A stretch of 47,614 nt of DNA from Saprospiraceae bacterium. GTDB lineage: Bacteria > Bacteroidota > Bacteroidia > Chitinophagales > Saprospiraceae. Of this stretch, positions 17,603-27,381 are shown piece after piece; position 1 is the stretch's first letter; each line of letters starts with the position of its first letter. The stretch is from the NCBI GenBank assembly GCA_020628475.1, contig JAHDFB010000004.1:60077-107690 (forward strand). The letters run 5' to 3'. The translations under genes were made by a program, and so were the position numbers. Under the pieces are notes generated by a model. It did not search any database. It was not told where the DNA came from and saw only the letters and a list, made by a program, of their open reading frames with translations.

Positions 17603-18544
17603 ATGGATAATTTAGACTTTGTAAAATCGATTCCGGACAATACAGAAAAAAATGATTCGGGTTTTGGTACCTTGTTTACCTCGGCAGACGTACGATTGAT
17701 GAATCCGGATGGTACTTTGAATGTCAAAATTCAAGGTATGAATCGATGGAAGAAAATCAATATATACAAGCAATTGGTCAAGCTGAGAGCTTGGAAATTT
17801 TATTTGGCCTTGTCCGTTATTTATATATTTCTGAACGTCCTATTTGCCTTCTTCTATTTTTTTGCGCAGGATGGACTTTCTAGTGCTTCTGGGGAGGTAA
17901 GTTTCTTGGACGCCTTCTTTTTTAGCACACAGACTTTTACGACCGTTGGGTATGGACATATTAGTCCGAATTCTCTGACAGCCAATATTATTTCGAGCTC
18001 AGAGGCATTTGTGGGACTACTTTATTTTGCGATCGCGACCGGTTTGGTCTATGGGCGATTTAGTAATTCAAAGGCGGACATTCGATTCAGTACCAAACTG
18101 CTTTTTGGAAAATTTGATGATCAAAATAGAATGATGTTGAGATTGGCCAATGTGTCTTCTACGGAGCTCAGCGATTTAAATGCAGAGGTCATCATGTCTT
18201 GGATCGAGATGACCAATGGTCTACCTCTACGGAGATATCGAAAACTGGAATTAGAACTGAATCGTATCAATTTATTAACAACGACTTGGACAATCGTACA
18301 TAGAATCAATGATTTTTCACCCTGTAAAATCATGTACGGTGATAAAAAATATGCAGGTCTTGAATTCATGGTATTCATTTCGGCTTTTGATGAAGTCTTC
18401 GATCAGAAAGTAAAAATTAGAACCTCCTATATTGAAAAAGATATGGTCTTTGATAGTCGTTTTGTACCGATTACTACCTACGGTGGAAACAATGCTGTCG
18501 TCAATTTAGATTTACTCAGTTCCTACGAAAAGATCACCGGTTAG
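17603..18544 (+). CDS. Inward-rectifier K+ channel (KirBac-like)
   Basis: A protein of 313 residues. An N-terminal cytoplasmic segment precedes TM1 (WKFYLALSVIYIFLNVLFAFF region, 64-87), a pore helix and K+ selectivity filter TVGYG (114-118) in STQTFTTVGYGHISP, and TM2 (AFVGLLYFAIATGLVYGRFS). A C-terminal immunoglobulin-like Kir domain follows (ADIRFSTKLLFGKFDDQNRMMLRLANV; AEVIMSWIEMTNGLPLRRYRKLELELNRI). The intact filter predicts K+ conduction. The gene is not in an operon with known osmotic genes. Confidence 0.93.
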   Translation: MDNLDFVKSIPDNTEKNDSGFGTLFTSADVRLMNPDGTLNVKIQGMNRWKKINIYKQLVKLRAWKFYLALSVIYIFLNVLFAFFYFFAQDGLSSASGEVSFLDAFFFSTQTFTTVGYGHISPNSLTANIISSSEAFVGLLYFAIATGLVYGRFSNSKADIRFSTKLLFGKFDDQNRMMLRLANVSSTELSDLNAEVIMSWIEMTNGLPLRRYRKLELELNRINLLTTTWTIVHRINDFSPCKIMYGDKKYAGLEFMVFISAFDEVFDQKVKIRTSYIEKDMVFDSRFVPITTYGGNNAVVNLDLLSSYEKITG

Positions 18545-18668
18545 TCTAAAATGCTCATTTGGTCGATCAACAAGCTGATTTTGTCGTCATTTTTCGATTT
18601 GTTGTAACTTCAGAAGCAACCGCATCGTCATTTTTGTGTCCTTAGGATGAAACATTCACCCAAATAAA

Positions 18669-18687
18669 ATTATCTCCCCAAGATAAT
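18669..18687. other. Hairpin ATTATCT/AGATAAT upstream of the small outer-membrane protein
   Basis: A perfect 7-bp inverted repeat with a 5-nt loop lies 55 bp before the next start codon, in a 197-bp intergenic stretch. No exact TAnnTTTG box was seen here. It could be an operator or a 5'-UTR hairpin. Confidence 0.3.
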
Positions 18688-18741
18688 ATTGAAAAGGGCC
18701 CTTATTATTCGTATACTCGAATTTAATCGCTTAAAAAATTT

Positions 18742-19305
18742 ATGATGAAAAAATTACTTTTACTATTCGTATTCTTAATGACAACCACCGTATTCTTATC
18801 CGCTCAAAAAGACGAAACTATTTTTGGTCACAAAGGCATCAAATTAACTGGTGTTTGGGGTGGTTACATGCAAAACATTAGTTCGTTTAACAATGATTTT
18901 TCCATTTCTCGTAACGGATTTTTCTTATTCGAATTAAACAAAAAAGTCTTGATTGGTTGGGACGGTTTGGATGCAAACTACAACACTTCCACACTCGGTA
19001 ATTTAGACCTTAATTCCAATGGATTTTCATTAGGATACTCACCGTTAGCACACAAGCCGATTCACCCAGTTCTTAATATTTATGGAGGACGTGGGAAGAT
19101 TGAAGGCGCAGAAATATTAGACAATGTATATGTTTGGCAACCGAGTGTTACCTTAGAAATGAACGTATTTAGATGGTTCAAACTAGGTATTGACGGTGGT
19201 TACCGATTCATTACGGAAAGCAATCTGACTGGAGTCAGTTCACAAGATTTATCAGGCCCATACGCTGGATTAAAGTTGAAATTTGGGTGGTCTTGGAGAG
19301 GATAA
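18742..19305 (+). CDS. Small outer-membrane beta-barrel protein, function unknown
   Basis: A protein of 187 residues with a signal peptide (LLLLFVFLMTTTVFLSAQ). It has alternating strand segments with glycine and aromatic residues (GIKLTGVWGGYMQNI, GFFLFELNKKVLIGWDG, GFSLGYSPLA, VLNIYGGRGKIEG, VWQPSVTLEMNVFRWFKLGIDGGYRF) and a C-terminal strand GLKLKFGWSWRG that ends close to an aromatic. The pattern is that of an 8-stranded porin-like barrel. I do not recognise a specific family. A strong terminator follows. Confidence 0.7.
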   Translation: MMKKLLLLFVFLMTTTVFLSAQKDETIFGHKGIKLTGVWGGYMQNISSFNNDFSISRNGFFLFELNKKVLIGWDGLDANYNTSTLGNLDLNSNGFSLGYSPLAHKPIHPVLNIYGGRGKIEGAEILDNVYVWQPSVTLEMNVFRWFKLGIDGGYRFITESNLTGVSSQDLSGPYAGLKLKFGWSWRG

Positions 19306-19328
19306 ACCAATCCTCTTAAGGCAACATG

Positions 19329-19364
19329 GCTCAACTCGTTCTTATGAGTTGAGCTTTTTTTTTT
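19329..19364 (+). terminator. Rho-independent terminator after the small barrel protein gene
   Basis: The perfect stem GCTCAACTC / GAGTTGAGC with an 8-nt loop is followed by T10. Confidence 0.9.
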
Positions 19365-19386
19365 GCATGCTTTTTATTAATATTTG

Positions 19387-19480
19387 GGCGTCCGAGCCCT
19401 ATGTTCCGTGGCTCGTTATACACTCGGCCACCGGCAAACCGGTGTCTAGGCTACGCCTACCACTGCACAGCGGTGACGCC
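19387..19480. repeat. GC-rich cloverleaf-like palindromic element between convergent genes
   Basis: A 94-bp block, clearly more GC-rich than its surroundings. The outer stem is GGCGTC (19387-19392) / GACGCC (19475-19480). Inside are CGAGCC/GGCTCG (19393-19415), CACCGG-CAAA-CCGGTG (19429-19444), TAGGC-TAC-GCCTA (19447-19459) and CACTGC-ACA-GCGGTG (19461-19475). It fills the gap between a terminator and the minus-strand stop codon at 19480. It resembles the GGGCGT-type intergenic palindromic elements I recall from many Bacteroidota genomes; its copy number here is unknown. Confidence 0.6.
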
Positions 19481-21477
19481 TATTTTAATATCCATTCTAT
19501 TAAATCCCGAACATCCACGATCGACCAACTATGTGGATGCCTATCACCATTTGAACGATAGCCTTTTCCTTGGGTTTCAATGTACTCAAGTTTCTCCCAG
19601 CCTTGATTTTTCAGTGTTTCAGAAATTTTCTGAATATTATATGCATTGGTATCTTCGAAATCTGTTTGACGGTTTTCTTTCCACCAGACACTATCAGGTT
19701 CGGTGTAAAAACGAAGATTTGTAGTTTGCAAATGGCCAATCATATTACTGTTGCTTTCCTGAGTAAAGGGAGATACTTTAGCAATATTTTGTAATAAAGA
19801 ATCCTTCGAAAATGCTTGTTCAAAGTACTCAATGATCCATTTAGGTTCGGCTAGACGATCTTCATTGAATCCTGGTGTATTGATATCCTTATGGGCACTT
19901 TCGTACAGGCTGTATAGATCTATTGGAGAATCGACTATAAATGTCCCGTGAGGGCGAATTGTGGAGGATTGACGCATTAAATAATCCGATAAGCTAAGCG
20001 CCACATTACCGCCAATAGACATTCCACCAATAAAGATATTTTTGCTATTTAATGAGTGTTCGCTCACCAAGGTTTCTAAACTATTCGCAAGTTCTTTCGA
20101 AGTGGACTCATCAATCCATAGATGTCGATTGAAATTCATAAATACAACGGATATCTTATTCGCTGCTGCGGCTGTAAGAATATCAAATTCTTCTTTGGTT
20201 TCCGCAGCAGTATTCCCTCCACCTGGAAAAAGAATCAGACAGGCAACAGCATTTTTTACTTTATAAAGGTTGTAATCTTCCGTACTATGTTTCACTTCAA
20301 AAGGATGGAGTTGTTCCGTCAATGCAGCTGTAAGACTGTTTAGAGTTGGTCTGATTACGTTCATCTTCCCTTGTCGTTCTAGTACGCAGACAGCAATGGA
20401 AGCGTCCAATGCTGGTATGTAGAAAAACATAGTCCCCCAGAATCCTCCATGTCCTAGACTTTGTAAACCTTTTACTTGAGCATCGGCAATACCAAGACGA
20501 TATATTTTTGGGATACCATCACTGGTTGGAACATCCGTAATCATGAGATCTAACAGCGCTTGGTCCTCAATAATATGGTGGTTAAACAAATGATAACCAA
20601 ACTGGGCCAATTCCTTCATATTGGTAGCAATGCCACCTCCACCATATAAATCCCATGAGATATCATGATCATAGGAATCCCAATTAATATCCATTTTTTG
20701 TGGGCCCCAATCCGCTTCATTCCAATATTGATGAACCAGATCCAAGCTGTTTTCTGGTTTATCTTCTAGTGTTGGAAACCAGGTGTTTTTAAAACCTAGT
20801 TTTTCATACTCGAGAAGTTCGTGCATGGCTTCATAAAATGGTTTTCCAGTGCGTTGTTCTATGATTTCCGTGGCTAGTAGAAAATTAGCATCGGCATATT
20901 TAAATTGTTCTTGAACTTGCCCAATGGGGTCGGCCACCTTAACTGTTCTGGCTAATTGTTCATCTCTTGTCCATCGGTATTTGGGATTGTTGTCGATGAA
21001 TTGAAAATAGGCGTCATTGACGTAATCATTGATACCGCTGGTATGAGAGAGTAGATGTTTTATCTTAATGGCATCAAGATCATAGCCATCTTCACGAAAC
21101 AGATTCGCCGTTTTTTGAGTCAAATGTTTTGCGATGGAATCTTCAATATCTAAGGTGCCTTCTTCTTGTAATTTTAAGATACTCGCGGATATATAGCTTT
21201 TAATGCTACTGGCAATAAGTGCGGGCTGCAATGAATGAATCGGAGTGTTTTTTTCCTTATCTGAAACACCTGAACTACCGCTCCACGAGATACCGTTTTT
21301 GGGAGACTCGATGTGCACCATTAATCCGATAGACTGTGGGTTAAGTTGTAAAATGGAATCTATTATGTTCTGAAATACAGTAGTTTTCTGTTCGTGCTGT
21401 ACTGTTGAGCTTTTGTTTTTACAGGAGATGAAAAATGCGACCATGAGCATTAGACATACCGAATGCTTTAATTTCAT
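19480..21477 (-). CDS. Lipoprotein fusion of a serine beta-lactamase-like hydrolase and an alpha/beta hydrolase
   Basis: A protein of 665 residues with lipobox FISC (Cys19). Residues about 35-395 are a class C beta-lactamase/D-aminopeptidase-like domain: SxxK at Ser90-Lys93 (ASSIKSY), KHLLSHTSGI, tyrosine motif YADAN (194-198), and HGG at 343-345. Residues about 405-665 look like an alpha/beta hydrolase: a strand ACLILFPGGG (oxyanion loop), VVFMNFN, nucleophile elbow GGMSIGG with Ser487, and a late DRHPHSW segment that could carry the catalytic His. Both domains keep catalytic residues, so two hydrolase activities on one periplasm- or surface-anchored chain are predicted. The substrates are unknown. 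It is transcribed alone, 153 bp from the T9SS cargo gene. Confidence 0.75.
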   Translation of the reverse strand: MKLKHSVCLMLMVAFFISCKNKSSTVQHEQKTTVFQNIIDSILQLNPQSIGLMVHIESPKNGISWSGSSGVSDKEKNTPIHSLQPALIASSIKSYISASILKLQEEGTLDIEDSIAKHLTQKTANLFREDGYDLDAIKIKHLLSHTSGINDYVNDAYFQFIDNNPKYRWTRDEQLARTVKVADPIGQVQEQFKYADANFLLATEIIEQRTGKPFYEAMHELLEYEKLGFKNTWFPTLEDKPENSLDLVHQYWNEADWGPQKMDINWDSYDHDISWDLYGGGGIATNMKELAQFGYHLFNHHIIEDQALLDLMITDVPTSDGIPKIYRLGIADAQVKGLQSLGHGGFWGTMFFYIPALDASIAVCVLERQGKMNVIRPTLNSLTAALTEQLHPFEVKHSTEDYNLYKVKNAVACLILFPGGGNTAAETKEEFDILTAAAANKISVVFMNFNRHLWIDESTSKELANSLETLVSEHSLNSKNIFIGGMSIGGNVALSLSDYLMRQSSTIRPHGTFIVDSPIDLYSLYESAHKDINTPGFNEDRLAEPKWIIEYFEQAFSKDSLLQNIAKVSPFTQESNSNMIGHLQTTNLRFYTEPDSVWWKENRQTDFEDTNAYNIQKISETLKNQGWEKLEYIETQGKGYRSNGDRHPHSWSIVDVRDLIEWILK

Positions 21478-21539
21478 GAATTCATGTTTAAGAGTTAATA
21501 GCCATTATGTATCAACAAGAAGAAAAATAGTTTTTGAAG

Positions 21540-21562
21540 GCCAAGATAAAGTTATACTTGGC
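21540..21562 (-). terminator. Weak hairpin between the T9SS cargo gene and the hydrolase fusion
   Basis: The stem GCCAAG/CTTGGC has an 11-nt loop. On the minus strand it is followed by a broken T-rich stretch. It lies 68 bp beyond the stop of the minus-strand cargo gene. A terminator role is only possible. Confidence 0.3.
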
Positions 21563-21630
21563 AAAGCAGTATTCAATACCTGATCATCTTGAATACATTA
21601 TCGACATGTAACGAGCGATTCTAAATCGTA

Positions 21631-22764
21631 CTATGGATTGATGACCACCAATCTCTTGGTAGTGATTTTGTTACCAGCTGGATCAAACACCGCAAATAGA
21701 TACGTTCCTTTATTGAGATGAGATACATCTGTTTTTAAAGGATCGGATTTCGGTTTTAGTAGGTGTTCCTTTTTCCACAATGACTTACCCAGAATATCGT
21801 ATATCTCGATTGTATAAGTACCTGGACGACAGTGTTCAAAGTTGAAATATACATCGTCAAAGGTAGGGTTAGGATACGCTGTAATATCTGGACTCTTGGC
21901 ATATTCTGGATTATAGATTTCCGTGATTTCCGCTCCAGCTTTATATTCGACGGTAAATGGATTTCCATCGTCATCCAATTGAATGGATGCTAAAACTTCG
22001 ATGGCCTGATCTGTATAGAAATTAACCGAATAGGTCGTGTCTGGTTCTAAAAATGATGCAAAGTCTCCTAAGAAAATATCCAATAATTCCTGAGGAGCTT
22101 CGATCCAAGCACCGAAGAAAAATACTTCTATGATCACTTTTCTTTCAGTGGTCGTTGATTCCCTCAAAGCATTCCAATCACCATCTGGAAGTTTAACAAC
22201 TCCGTAGGCATCGATATCGTCATTACGAGTGATAACAGTAGTAAATCGAATTGAATCCGGAGCTAAGCCAATTTCAGAGGTGATGGTATCTGGAAGATCA
22301 CTCCACGCTATGGGTGCTTCAAATCTAGATTCACTTTGATAAGTTTCACCATAAACAATATTTGCTTTTCGGTAGATCGGATTCATTCCATATCCATTAC
22401 TGATTTCGAAGGTCTCGAAAACGGGGTCTACTGTTTTGATATGGATTTCTTCGATCGCTTCATCCGTTTTCTTGTAGTATTGTTCTACAACATCGGTTGA
22501 TTTAATCAAGAAAGTTGCATCTGGTATAGTGATGGATCCGTTAAGTGGATCATCCAAGTATACTTCTCTATAATTATCTTTTGCTAAGGCGCTGAAATCC
22601 CATTCTTGTGGACCGTCAACAGTGCCTAAATCAATGGTGGAATTTAAGGTAGTGTAACTTTTGAGGGTACTACCGACATCAGGAAGAGAGTATTTAGTGA
22701 TTGAAATTTGCCCCAAAAGAGCTCCAGCGAAAAACAATAAAATTAGTGTAAAGACTTGCTTCAT
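21631..22764 (-). CDS. Secreted protein with T9SS type A sorting domain
   Basis: A protein of about 377 residues. The signal peptide (QVFTLILLFFAGALLGQ) starts at ATG 22764, not at the more upstream frame start. The body (GSTLKSYTTLNSTIDLGTVDG..., YPDTTYSVNFYTDQ-like strands) is an unrecognised beta-rich domain. The last 75 residues form a type A C-terminal sorting domain: AYPNPTFDDVYFNFE, GTYTIEIYDILGKSLWKKE, TDVSHLNKGTYLFAVFD, KRLVVINP. It is predicted to be exported through Sec, then moved through the T9SS and attached or released. The function is unknown. Confidence 0.85.
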   Translation of the reverse strand: MKQVFTLILLFFAGALLGQISITKYSLPDVGSTLKSYTTLNSTIDLGTVDGPQEWDFSALAKDNYREVYLDDPLNGSITIPDATFLIKSTDVVEQYYKKTDEAIEEIHIKTVDPVFETFEISNGYGMNPIYRKANIVYGETYQSESRFEAPIAWSDLPDTITSEIGLAPDSIRFTTVITRNDDIDAYGVVKLPDGDWNALRESTTTERKVIIEVFFFGAWIEAPQELLDIFLGDFASFLEPDTTYSVNFYTDQAIEVLASIQLDDDGNPFTVEYKAGAEITEIYNPEYAKSPDITAYPNPTFDDVYFNFEHCRPGTYTIEIYDILGKSLWKKEHLLKPKSDPLKTDVSHLNKGTYLFAVFDPAGNKITTKRLVVINP

Positions 22765-22938
22765 ATAATAATTTTCTCCTTTGGGCGTAAGCCTGATTAT
22801 CCAATTTTCAACCAAAAGATAAAAAAATCATATTACTTAATTTTCCAAAGCGTGGATTGATTTTTTCGTCGGTCGATTCTTAAAATTAAATAAAAGCTTT
22901 TAATTATCAATTAGAAATTTGATAAGATCCAGAAAAAA

Positions 22939-24750
22939 TCAGTTCAACTCTTGTAATTGAACAAACTTCGAATACTCTCCATCAAGTTCAATCAGAGAAC
23001 TGTGCGTCCCTTCTTCTACCAAAAGCCCTTCTCTCAAAACGTATATTTTATCAGCTTTCTTGATCGTACTTAATCGATGGGCAATAACAATAGTGGTTCT
23101 ATTTTGAATGAATTTATCTAATGCCGCTTGCACCAGTGTTTCAGATTCTGCGTCGAGCGCCGAAGTGGCCTCGTCTAGAATTAAGATAGGTGGATTTTTA
23201 AGAATGGCTCGGGCTAAGGTGATGCGTTGTCTTTGTCCACCACTTAACTTGACACCGCGATCTCCTACGATGGTTTCATAGCCTTTTTCTGTGGACAAAA
23301 TAAATTCATGCGCATGCGCAAGTTTGGCAGCTTCTTGAACCTCGGCCAAGTCAACTTCCTCCAAACCAAATCGGATGTTTTCAAGGATACTTTCATTAAA
23401 CAATACGGGTTCTTGAGTAACGATGCCAATATTGGATCGCAACGATTGAATACTTAGATCTTTGATAGTTGTCCCGTCAAAACGGATGTTTCCGGAATAA
23501 GCATCGTAATAGCGAGGAATAAGATCGACAATGGTCGTTTTACCAGCGCCAGATAGGCCAACCAAAGCTGTCAACTCATTTGCTTTAAACTGGAGAGAAA
23601 TATTTTTTAATACTTCGTTTTCTTGATTTGGATATTTAAAACTGACTTGATCAAAAGCAATTTGTTCTTGTATTCCCGCTAATTGCTGGTTTCCTTGGTC
23701 AAGCAATAATGGATTTGCAATTTCCTGAATTTCTTGAATCCGATCTATCGAGGCCATTCCTTTTTGAATGTTGTAGTAGGCATTAGCTAAGAGCTTGGAA
23801 GGTTCAATTATTGAATAAAAAGCAAATATGAATGCAAAGAATGTTCCTGGATTTAAATCGCCAGAAAAAACCAAATTCGATCCATAATAAAGAAGCACAG
23901 CAACAACAGAAACACCAAGAAACTCGGATAGGGGAGACGATAAATCTCTCCTTCGAATAATCGAGGTTAATTTGCTTTTATAGAAGGTATTTTCTCGATC
24001 AAAGCGATCTTGTTGAAAAGATTCCGCTTGAAAGGCCTTCAATACCTTGGCACCACCTAAGGTTTCTTCCAGTTGAGCAACAATTCTAGAAATTGAAGAT
24101 TGTGCATGGCCACTTTCTCGTCGTAAGGTACGGGAAATACTGCCGATGACAAAAACTACAAAAAGCATCAAAATAAATACGAAAACCGTCAATGAAGGGC
24201 TGATATATATCATAAAGAATAAGCAGCCAATAATGATAAATGGTGCTTTGAACGCTCCTTCTAACATATTGAGAATAGAATGCTCGATTTCTGTGACATC
24301 AGAACTCATTCTGGTGATGAGATTACCTTTACTTTCTTCGGTGAAGAAAGACATAGGAAGGGTCAAGTACTTCTGAAATAACTTGGATCGAATATCCGCT
24401 ACTAAATTGTTCCTCACGGGCGTGATAAAGTAACTAGCCGCGTATCGAAATATGTTTTTGAAAAAGAATACTACTATGATGGAAGCACAAACTATCAGCA
24501 AAGCCTCTTGTTTGTCATGGTTTTTGACAAGATTGACAAAGAAATATTTGACCTGTCCTTCAAGGTCATAAGAGCCAGTCGGTTCGGGAACTTCTGGAGG
24601 TTCAGACTCGAATAGAATCTGGAAAAAGGGGATGATCAGTGGCAATGAAACAACCGTAAAAATGGCAGAAAATATATGAGCTATAATCGTAAGCCACACT
24701 TGGAACTTATAGTCAGCAATAGGCTGCAATAATGTCCAAAATCGTTTCAT
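22939..24750 (-). CDS. ABC exporter, MsbA-like (fused permease and ATPase)
   Basis: A half-transporter of 603 residues. The N-terminal six-helix exporter domain spans residues 15-330. The nucleotide-binding domain has Walker A LVGLSGAGKTT near residue 395, a Q-loop (VTQEPVLFNES), signature LSGGQRQR and Walker B ILILDEATSALDAES, and the H-loop IAHRLST. MsbA-like proteins flip lipid A core or other lipids; multidrug roles are also common, so the substrate is open. Its start is 17 bp beyond the accC terminator, so it probably has a separate promoter that I could not locate. Confidence 0.88.
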   Translation of the reverse strand: MKRFWTLLQPIADYKFQVWLTIIAHIFSAIFTVVSLPLIIPFFQILFESEPPEVPEPTGSYDLEGQVKYFFVNLVKNHDKQEALLIVCASIIVVFFFKNIFRYAASYFITPVRNNLVADIRSKLFQKYLTLPMSFFTEESKGNLITRMSSDVTEIEHSILNMLEGAFKAPFIIIGCLFFMIYISPSLTVFVFILMLFVVFVIGSISRTLRRESGHAQSSISRIVAQLEETLGGAKVLKAFQAESFQQDRFDRENTFYKSKLTSIIRRRDLSSPLSEFLGVSVVAVLLYYGSNLVFSGDLNPGTFFAFIFAFYSIIEPSKLLANAYYNIQKGMASIDRIQEIQEIANPLLLDQGNQQLAGIQEQIAFDQVSFKYPNQENEVLKNISLQFKANELTALVGLSGAGKTTIVDLIPRYYDAYSGNIRFDGTTIKDLSIQSLRSNIGIVTQEPVLFNESILENIRFGLEEVDLAEVQEAAKLAHAHEFILSTEKGYETIVGDRGVKLSGGQRQRITLARAILKNPPILILDEATSALDAESETLVQAALDKFIQNRTTIVIAHRLSTIKKADKIYVLREGLLVEEGTHSSLIELDGEYSKFVQLQELN

Positions 24751-24762
24751 ATTGGAAGGGTT

Positions 24763-24802
24763 AAAAAAAAAGATGTATCAATACTAGATTGATACATCTT
24801 TT
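24763..24802 (-). terminator. Strong terminator of the fabH-efp-accBC operon
   Basis: A near-perfect 14-16-bp stem, AAAAGATGTATCAA / TTGATACATCTTTT, has a short loop. Read leftward it ends in a run of U from the A9 tract at 24763-24771. It lies just after the accC stop and just before the ABC exporter start. Confidence 0.9.
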
Positions 24803-24808
24803 AATATA

Positions 24809-26149
24809 TTATTCTTCAAGATCGAAATCATTGATAAAACCGGTATTAAAATCACCCGATTTGAATTTTTCATTAAGCATAAGACGCTGATGAAATGGAA
24901 CGGTTGTTTTGATGCCTTCAATAATGAATTCATCCAATGCTCGTTCCATTTTTAGTATGCATTCTTCTCTTGTTCTCGCTCGACAAATCAGCTTAGCGAT
25001 CATTGAGTCATAGAATGGAGGTACGGCATAGCCTGCGTAAACATGTGTGTCTACACGTACACCATGTCCTTTTGGACTGTGGAAAGAGTGAATCTTTCCA
25101 GGAGCTGGTCTGAAGTCATTGAAAGGATCTTCAGCATTGATTCTACACTCAATGGCGTGCATTAATGGCACATAATCTTCACCTTCAATTTTTTCACCTG
25201 CAGCTACTTTGATTTGTTCCTTGATCAAGTCATGATCAATAACCTCTTCTGTCACACAGTGTTCTACTTGAATACGCGTATTCATTTCCATAAAGTAGAA
25301 TTTTCTGTATTTATCTACTAAAAATTCTACAGTACCTACACCTTCGTAATTTATAGCTTCTCCCGCTCTTTTTGCAGCTTCTCCCATTTCTTTTCTCAAT
25401 TCATCAGTCATAAATGGAGATGGGCACTCTTCTACTAATTTTTGGTGTCGGCGTTGGATGGAACAATCTCTTTCACTCAAGTGAATCACTTTTCCATATT
25501 GATCGCCTATGATTTGGATTTCGATATGTCGTGGTTCTTCAATAAACTTCTCAATATAAATTCCATCGTTCGAAAACGATGCTTTCGCTTCCGCTTGCGC
25601 TTTTAAGAAATTATCTTCTAATTCTTCTGGTTTCCAAACGATACGCATCCCTTTTCCACCACCACCAGCAGTTGCTTTTAGCATGACCGGATATCCGATT
25701 TCTTCGGCTACTTTGAGACCGTGATTCGCGTCTTTTAGTAATCCACCAGACCCAGGTACAACCGGTACGTTGGCCTTAATCATCGTTTCTTTAGCCGTAA
25801 TTTTATCACCCATTTTTCGGATCATTTCCGGAGATGGACCGATAAACTTGACATTGTATTCTGCACATACTTCTGCAAAATCTGCATTTTCAGCTAGAAA
25901 ACCGTAACCGGGGTGCACAGCATCGGCATTGGTTATTTCAACGGCTGCCATGATCTTCGGAATGCTCAAATAAGACTCTGTGCTAGAAGGAGGTCCTATA
26001 CAAACAGCCTCATCTGCAAATCGAACATGTAGACTATCTTTGTCCGCGGTACTGTAAACCGCCACGGTAAGAATGCCCATTTCTTTACATGTCCTTATGA
26101 TTCGCAATGCGATTTCGCCGCGATTTGCGATTAATATTTTATTAAACAT
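24809..26149 (-). CDS. accC: Acetyl-CoA carboxylase biotin carboxylase subunit
   Basis: A protein of 446 residues that carboxylates biotin on AccB with ATP and bicarbonate, the first half of malonyl-CoA synthesis. Signatures are [34 protein letters not shown], the ATP-grasp glycine-rich loop [44 protein letters not shown], and the active-site [10 protein letters not shown]. It lies 24 bp after accB on the minus strand and is last in the operon. Confidence 0.97.
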   Translation of the reverse strand: MFNKILIANRGEIALRIIRTCKEMGILTVAVYSTADKDSLHVRFADEAVCIGPPSSTESYLSIPKIMAAVEITNADAVHPGYGFLAENADFAEVCAEYNVKFIGPSPEMIRKMGDKITAKETMIKANVPVVPGSGGLLKDANHGLKVAEEIGYPVMLKATAGGGGKGMRIVWKPEELEDNFLKAQAEAKASFSNDGIYIEKFIEEPRHIEIQIIGDQYGKVIHLSERDCSIQRRHQKLVEECPSPFMTDELRKEMGEAAKRAGEAINYEGVGTVEFLVDKYRKFYFMEMNTRIQVEHCVTEEVIDHDLIKEQIKVAAGEKIEGEDYVPLMHAIECRINAEDPFNDFRPAPGKIHSFHSPKGHGVRVDTHVYAGYAVPPFYDSMIAKLICRARTREECILKMERALDEFIIEGIKTTVPFHQRLMLNEKFKSGDFNTGFINDFDLEE

Positions 26150-26173
26150 ATTGTTTCCGTTTAGAGGCTTTGC

Positions 26174-26686
26174 CTACGATGGTTTAACAAGGAATAATAC
26201 TTGGTCATATTCGACTGGAGAAGCATCTTCAGTTAGTACTTTGACAATAGTACCTGAAACTTCTGATTCAATTTCGTTGAAAAGCTTCATTGCTTCAACG
26301 ATACATACTACGTCTCCTTTATTGATGGTATCACCTACTTTTACAAATGCAGGCTTATCAGGAGATTGAGATCTGTAGAACGTTCCTACCATCGGACTTT
26401 TAACTTCTACTAATCCTTCTGTTGAATCTTCTGCGTTCGCTTCAGCTGCTGCAGGTGCAGCAGGTGCTGGAGCTGCTACTGGTGCAGGAGCCGCAGATTG
26501 CGGAGCCGCTGTAACCGCAGGAGGAGCCATTGAAATAACTTGTGGAGCATCTGTTCTCAACACTTTATTTTTAGCATAGTCTTTCGTTCGTATAGCCAAC
26601 TCGAAAGTTCCGTCTTTTAGTTTGAATTCGCTCAAGTTCATTTTATTGACGAGCTTGATTAATTCTTGAATTTCTTTAAAAGTCAT
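26174..26686 (-). CDS. accB: Acetyl-CoA carboxylase biotin carboxyl carrier protein
   Basis: A protein of 170 residues. The N-terminal region ([21 protein letters not shown]) is followed by an Ala/Pro-rich linker (residues about 55-90). The C-terminal biotinyl domain has the biotin Lys in [14 protein letters not shown], with [16 protein letters not shown] and GDTINKGD before it. It carries CO2 from AccC to the carboxyltransferase. It starts 2 bp after the efp stop, so translation is probably coupled. Confidence 0.97.
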   Translation of the reverse strand: MTFKEIQELIKLVNKMNLSEFKLKDGTFELAIRTKDYAKNKVLRTDAPQVISMAPPAVTAAPQSAAPAPVAAPAPAAPAAAEANAEDSTEGLVEVKSPMVGTFYRSQSPDKPAFVKVGDTINKGDVVCIVEAMKLFNEIESEVSGTIVKVLTEDASPVEYDQVLFLVKPS

Positions 26687-26688
26687 GA

Positions 26689-27255
26689 TTATTTTTTTGC
26701 ACGTTCTACATAAGAACCATCTCTTGTATCAATTTTCACCAAGTCTCCTTCATTGATGAATAATGGAACTCGAATTTCCGCTCCTGTTTCTACAGTCGCT
26801 GGCTTCGTAGCATTGGTTGCCGTATCACCTTTTACACCTGGTTCTGTATACGTAACTTCTAATATGATATATTGAGGTAGTTCAGCTGTTAATGGGGTGT
26901 CATCTTCTGTATTGAAAAGTACTTCGATATTTGATCCTTCCTTCATCAGTTCTGCTCTTTCAATAAGTTCAGAAGGCAGTGTTACCTGCTCATAATTTTC
27001 GGTATTCATGAAATTGAATCCCATGTCATCTTTGTACAAGTATTGATACTTTCTTCGTTCTACTCGTACAATTTCGATTTTATGACTAGAAGGCCAAGTG
27101 TTATCGATGACTTTACCACTGGTTAAAGATTTTAATTTGGTTCTTACAAAGGCAGGTCCTTTACCAGGCTTTACATGTAAGAATTCTACAACGGAATAAA
27201 TGTCATTATTATGTTTAAGGCATAATCCGTTTCTTATTTCTGAAGTATTTGCCAT
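26689..27255 (-). CDS. efp: Elongation factor P
   Basis: A protein of 188 residues with three beta-barrel domains that relieves ribosome stalling at proline runs. The tip of domain I is [14 protein letters not shown], with Lys32 as the usual modification site. The C-terminus has the family pattern [32 protein letters not shown] 27255 is chosen because the next upstream ATG (27276) lies inside the -7 box. It sits between fabH and accB, a frequent Bacteroidota arrangement. No epmA/epmB modification genes are in the window. Confidence 0.96.
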   Translation of the reverse strand: MANTSEIRNGLCLKHNNDIYSVVEFLHVKPGKGPAFVRTKLKSLTSGKVIDNTWPSSHKIEIVRVERRKYQYLYKDDMGFNFMNTENYEQVTLPSELIERAELMKEGSNIEVLFNTEDDTPLTAELPQYIILEVTYTEPGVKGDTATNATKPATVETGAEIRVPLFINEGDLVKIDTRDGSYVERAKK

Positions 27256-27273
27256 TTTAAAATTTTGATCACG

Positions 27274-27281
27274 CAAATATA
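27274..27281 (-). promoter_or_regulatory. -7 promoter box (TATATTTG) for efp-accB-accC
   Basis: An exact TAnnTTTG match, 18 bp before the efp start. It gives efp-accBC a promoter of their own besides read-through from fabH. Confidence 0.55.
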
Positions 27282-27381
27282 TCTTTTAAATCTCTATCTT
27301 AATAAATAATTCCTGAAGATGCGAGAAATAAAAATATATGATATGTATAAGCGATTGTATTATTTCATATTGGGAATAGAA

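Noticed and set aside
19401-19724. 107-codon plus-strand open frame across the cloverleaf element
   Set aside because: It runs through the palindromic element and then antisense to the hydrolase fusion; no start signal or domain.
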